Part shown: positions 60,088 to 64,000 of the stretch, in pieces | Layout: the number at the start of each line of letters is the position of its first letter | How positions within the stretch are numbered: position 1 is the stretch's first letter | Source: Choristoneura fumiferana | Lineage: Eukaryota > Arthropoda > Insecta > Lepidoptera > Tortricidae | Assembly (NCBI RefSeq): GCF_025370935.1 | Contig: NC_133479.1 | Coordinates: 2,635,810 to 2,699,809, forward strand | Length of the DNA stretch: 64,000 bases | Reading direction: 5' to 3' | Made by a program: the position numbers and the translations under genes | Notes under the pieces: generated by a model | Database searches by the model: none | What the model was told of the DNA's origin: nothing | What the model saw: only the letters and a program-made list of their open reading frames with translations

Positions 60088-61310
60088 ATATGTTATGGAC
60101 CAAGTGATTAATAAGGGCATTATGTATAATGCAATAATATAACAAGTTATTCCGGGCAAAGTGATAATTATTATCTAAACTTCATTATTTATCACATTGT
60201 CCGGGCATTATGAATATTGCTACATGATCGTTGGGCAATTTGATTACAACTGATTCTTGGCTAGCTGAAGTCTGATTCATTCAATCGGAAAGTTAGGTGC
60301 GACGACGAGCGCAGCGAGGAGGAGCGTGTTTGGTTCAACTGTGACCAAAACAGCTATAATTAAACTCTACCATTAACATAACTTAATTTACAGATTTTGA
60401 TAGATGTTTATAGATTCATTAAGTTATACGTAAACGTATAAAAAAAATATTGAGATGTTTTTTTATTACTTTGCCCAATAGGGGATAGACATTCAGCCTT
60501 ATTCATAAAAAAACCTTAATTGAGGTTTGATCGGTCTGTTACTTAGCAGACTGATTAAGCTTAATAGACGGTTGTCAAGAAGTATGATTCATAAACACTT
60601 GCTTGCAGTCTGCTAGTTGTTGAGCTGCTGATAGACGGATTAGACGCGTTATGTTGGCCACCTTGACAAATCAAAGACAAAAAATGGCCTAATCGATAAT
60701 TTAAAAAAAAAATTGACAGCAGTGACAGCAAATTAGCAGGAAAAAAATAAAGCGAGATGTTTGTTTTCCCGCCATTTCCGATTCGCATGTTTATATTGTG
60801 CAAAAAGCCATAATTATGTTAATCATCCTATTTTTTTTCATATTTATTGTTAATTTATTGTTGCTAATTTAGAGGATTTTTAAATACAAATTCCTGAAAA
60901 TAAATTTTCCAGTTTTTTTTTTAATCTTTGCGTAGCCCTGCCTTCACTATAAATATCTTCGGTATGGTTTTTGCTCTTGTCAAAGTCAGCTGTTCAAACT
61001 TGTGGCGGCCATTTTGTGACTTATCAGGGAGATAAAGGAGGGTCTACGGTCCTCTAACTTTAGCAGAGCCTTGATCGACTGATTAGCGCTAACAGACGTT
61101 TATGAATTCATGTTTTTTAGCATCGGGCCTTCAAGGAGCCTTCAAGGAGGCTCTAACTTTTATGAATAAGGCTGATTATGTATAATGCCCGGGGAATGTA
61201 ATTAATTGAATAGTTTTTATCAAATTGCTATCACATATTGGTATTTTTTATATGGCCCGGGCATTATGAAAAATTACCAATTTATCACTTGGTCTTGGTC
61301 CACAACATAT
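60088..61310. mobile_element. Inverted-repeat element with TATGGACCAAGTGAT ends, copy 2
   Basis: Left TGTTATGGACCAAGTGATTA and AAGGGCATTATGTATAATGC; right TTTATCACTTGGTCTTGGTC and CACAACATAT. It contains the inner element 60494-61174. The gypsy LTR begins directly after its last base. Confidence 0.7.
60494..61174. mobile_element. PIF/Harbinger-like MITE, copy 2, nested
   Basis: CAGCCTTATTCATAAAA to TTTTATGAATAAGGCTG, flanked by ATT at 60491-60493 and 61175-61177. In the other copy of the host element the site reads AAACATTATGTATAATGCCC (43008-43027), which is the undisrupted target. Confidence 0.82.
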
Positions 61311-62085
61311 TGTTACATTCGTGGGGTGGGTTCGCGATTGAAAAGCACTTTTAACACCGATGAATAAGAGTAGGATTTATTTTCACACTGTTACTTAACT
61401 TTACAAACACTTAAAAACAGTTCACAGTAATTTCGCACTCTAAAACTCACTTACAAGTCGCTTTGATTCTCTTCGATGTTTATCGCTCGGTATCGCATTC
61501 GAAAAACTGTCTCCGCCGCAACCTCGCCCGGCTTATATACCCCCTGTGAATCGGTCCACAAAGTTCGAGATAGTCCAGCTAGGACGTCATACCTACATCT
61601 CGAATGTTCCGGAAACGAGTAGAGTGTCTGTCTCTTTCATGTGCTATCTCTCTCACACAGTTACTAGAATATTCCGGAAACAGGATCATCAGTCTGTTTC
61701 TCTCACACATATAGGCTATCCTTGTCACACACCTTCTCGAATGTTCTCAGTATAGCTGTCTCTTTCTAATCGTGCTATCTCTTTCACTCCTATGGAAAAT
61801 TTCGCCATATACTGAAATGTACTTCAGAGGCCCATAAGGGTCCTGAAAGCGCCTGAAAACGGGTTTTCAAGTTATGGCGTCATCGGATAGAGGGTGGCCT
61901 GAAACGGACTGAAAACATGTTTCAGGCGCCTGAAAACAACGGTAACTTGGGTGAAATTTTGATAAACTAATATGTGATAGAGCATCCTCTGAAACGGCCT
62001 GAAACCGTATTCCAGCCTACTGAAAACGCCTCCAAGGGGTCGAAAAACATGATCAAAGTTTAGCACCTAACCCACCGTCGTAACA
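61311..62085 (-). mobile_element. Ty3/gypsy 3' LTR
   Basis: 775 bp bounded by the 6-bp inverted repeat TGTTAC...GTAACA. On the minus strand the order is: LTR start at 62085, TATATAA at 61539-61533, AATAAA at 61381-61376, end at 61311. This is the normal U3-R-U5 order. The U3 part (61830-62030) repeats the word GCCTGAAA several times. The 5' LTR and target duplication partner lie beyond the window. Confidence 0.85.
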
Positions 62086-64000
62086 CTGCCCCCTCCTAAG
62101 ACATGCTCGTCCCGAGCATCATTAGATCCATGGTACTTGGCCAACCGATCAACGTGAACAATCTTACAGGGGCTACGCGCGTTACGCTGTATCCGGTATG
62201 TGACATCGTTGATCCTAGTGACTACTTTGTACGGCCCTTCCCAACTCGGTGATAATTTCGGGGACTTCCCTTTTTTTCGCATAGGGTTATGTAGCCACAC
62301 CAATGATCCTTCCTCAAATCTCGTCTGGTTAGACTTCCGGTCATATCTGGTCTTCATCTTTTCGCTGGCCTGCAGTCCGTGTTCACGAACATGATTGTGA
62401 ACACCATCAATACGGTTTCGCAGTTCACTTGCATATTCTGAAATCGTCTTTGGCGCATCTGGAGGTCGTCCTGTCAGTAGATCCGCAGGTAACCGCAATT
62501 CTCTTCCAAAATTAGCACACGCAGGTGTCACGGCCGTGCTTTCGTGAACTGCGGTCCGATATGACATTAAAAAGAGTGGAATATGCCTGTCCCAATCTTT
62601 TTGATGGCTGTCAACTACTTTGGCCAAATGTCGTTCCAGAGTCTGATTGAATCTCTCGACCATCCCGTCTGACTGTGGATGATAGGACGTAGTCCGAGTT
62701 TTATGAATTCCCATGACTCGGCAAGTCTCCTGAAACACCAGAGATTCAAAATTTCTTCCCTGATCGCTGTGGATCTCAAGAGGTACTCCATACCGACAAA
62801 ATACTTCAGCCACTACCGTTTCCGCTACTGTGACTGCCTCTTGATTTGGAATGGCAAACACTTCAGGTCATTTGGTAAAATAGTCCATGACCACAAGGAT
62901 GTACTTGTTTCCGCGGTCAGAGATCGGAACGGGCCTGCGACGTCCAAAGCAATTCTTTCCCAAGGTGCCCCCACATTATAAACTTTAAGCGCACCTCTAC
63001 TGCGTGTATGTGGCCCCTGACCGACGAGCAGCTAGTACACTTCCTACACCAGTCTTCCACATCTTCCGACAGTGTATCCAGTAAAAGCGCTGTCGAATCT
63101 TCATCAGAGTCCTTTTTACTCCTAGATGCCCGCCGGAAATGCCATCATGAAAGGATCTTAAAACATCGCTAACTCTCTTTCTTGGTACGACCACTTGAAG
63201 GTGAGCATCCTTCCGTTCGCTGACTCCCATTTCCTACACAGTACGCCATTGTGCATGATCAGACTTTCCATTGCGCCCAGTAGCTCTTGGTCACTGTACT
63301 CATCGGAGCTACTTCACACCACTTTGGTTTGGGCATTCCACCGTTAATCCAGTCGTAAATGGGTTTTATGTCACGATCTTCCTGTTGTGCTTCTTGCATG
63401 ACAGCGTCACTCCACTCTTCGCTAACAGTGTCGGTCCTCAACATCTTCACGCAGTCCTTATCCTCTTGTCTTAAACAGTGTCTGCAGTCATCCGGACAAG
63501 GCCTTCGGGAGAGGGCATCTGCATTTCCATGTGACTTTCCACTTCGATGCTCGATGGAAAAGTCATATTCCTGCAGTTGTTCAATCCAGCGTGCCACCTG
63601 ACCCTCGGATTCTTGAACTCTAACAACCACTTTAAAGCAGCATGGTCAGTCCTGATTCGGAACTTGCGTCCAAGCAAATATTTGCTGAAATGCTGCAAAG
63701 TTTTGACGACTGCCAGCAATTCTCTCCGAGTGACACAGTAATTCCTCTCGGGTTTCGATAACGATTTACTGAAATAGGCTATCACAACTTCCTGATCTCC
63801 TTTGTTTTGTGACAAGACTCCTCCGATGCCAGTATTGCTTGCATCAGTGTCAACAACAAACTCGTTATCCGGGTCGGGATATTCCAAAATCGGTGTTTCA
63901 CAAAGTCTCTGTTTGAGATTTGAGAAGGCTGCTGCACACTGATCATCCCAATTAAATGGTCGTTTTTCTTCCGTCAGCTGGTGCAACGGCTTTGCTATAT
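62067..64000 (-). pseudogene. Ty3/gypsy pol remnant: RNase H and integrase, frameshifted
   Basis: Reading leftwards from the window edge: end of the reverse transcriptase connection (FNWDDQCAAAF), RNase H with VVDTDASNTGIGGVLSQ and RTDHAALKWL, the ALSRRPC linker, the integrase zinc-binding region (GGHLGVKRTLMKIRQRFYW), then a core with HSDQGRNFES, TSYHPQSDGMVERFNQTL and a GPY/F module (WEGPYKVV), ending inside the LTR at 62067. The reading frame shifts near 63608, near 63265, near 63030 and near 62870, so the copy cannot encode a working polyprotein. Gag, protease and most of reverse transcriptase are outside the window. It probably lies in a 5' intron of LPCAT, though that cannot be proved here. 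Confidence 0.9.
62086..62097 (-). other. Gypsy polypurine tract
   Basis: On the minus strand AGGAGGGGGCAG directly precedes the LTR's TGTTAC, the expected primer site for plus-strand DNA synthesis. Confidence 0.8.

Overview
The window reads as insect nuclear DNA, most probably from a moth or butterfly (Lepidoptera). It is AT-rich, its genes have many introns with GT/AG boundaries, and the space between exons is packed with LINE tails, tRNA-derived SINEs, Helitron-like elements and MITEs of kinds that are common in lepidopteran genomes. No bacterial-type operon, rRNA gene, CRISPR array or convincing functional tRNA gene was seen. All splice models below were assembled by eye from reading frame, splice motifs and phase; no expression data were available. 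Layout: 1-12426 is gene-poor and repeat-rich. From 12427 to 46307 lie four head-to-tail plus-strand genes (A 12427-18229, B 20051-27202, C 33886-35114, D 38190-46307) that I do not recognise from any named family. Each predicts a secreted protein of 247-256 residues that starts in a very short signal-peptide exon (13, 28, 40 and 40 nt). That exon always ends in a phase-1 intron. The proteins are strongly diverged, but share a helix motif of the type M-x-x-[ATSM]-[IV]-[YI]-x-x-R, then 18-20 residues later Y-[KRQ]-[ILVM]-[GS]-[YV], then a [VL]-D element near the C-terminus. Genes B and D share a 126-nt exon with phase-2 introns on both sides; A and D share a phase-0 intron just before the helix motif; C has lost every internal intron except the signal-peptide one. 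This tandem, fast-diverging secreted family is the main candidate for something undescribed here. From 52274 to 59733, on the minus strand, lie the last seven coding exons (298 residues visible) of a lysophosphatidylcholine acyltransferase of the LPCAT1/2 type, with the FPEGTCTN acyltransferase block, an EF-hand pair and a C-terminal KPKTQ that fits a KXKXX ER-retrieval signal. Its N-terminal exons, including the HXXXXD motif, are not in the window. From 61311 to the right edge is the 3' part of a minus-strand Ty3/gypsy retrotransposon (RNase H, integrase, polypurine tract, LTR). It carries several frameshifts and is inserted at the end of an older inverted-repeat element. Mobile DNA explains most of the remaining sequence. 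Several insertions can be dated relative to each other because the window itself contains an unoccupied copy of the target, or because target-site duplications are intact: a 3-bp-TSD PIF/Harbinger-like element, an 8-bp-TSD hAT MITE a few bases from an LPCAT splice donor, TTAA-flanked piggyBac-like MITEs, and a 5-bp-TSD MITE inside another repeat.
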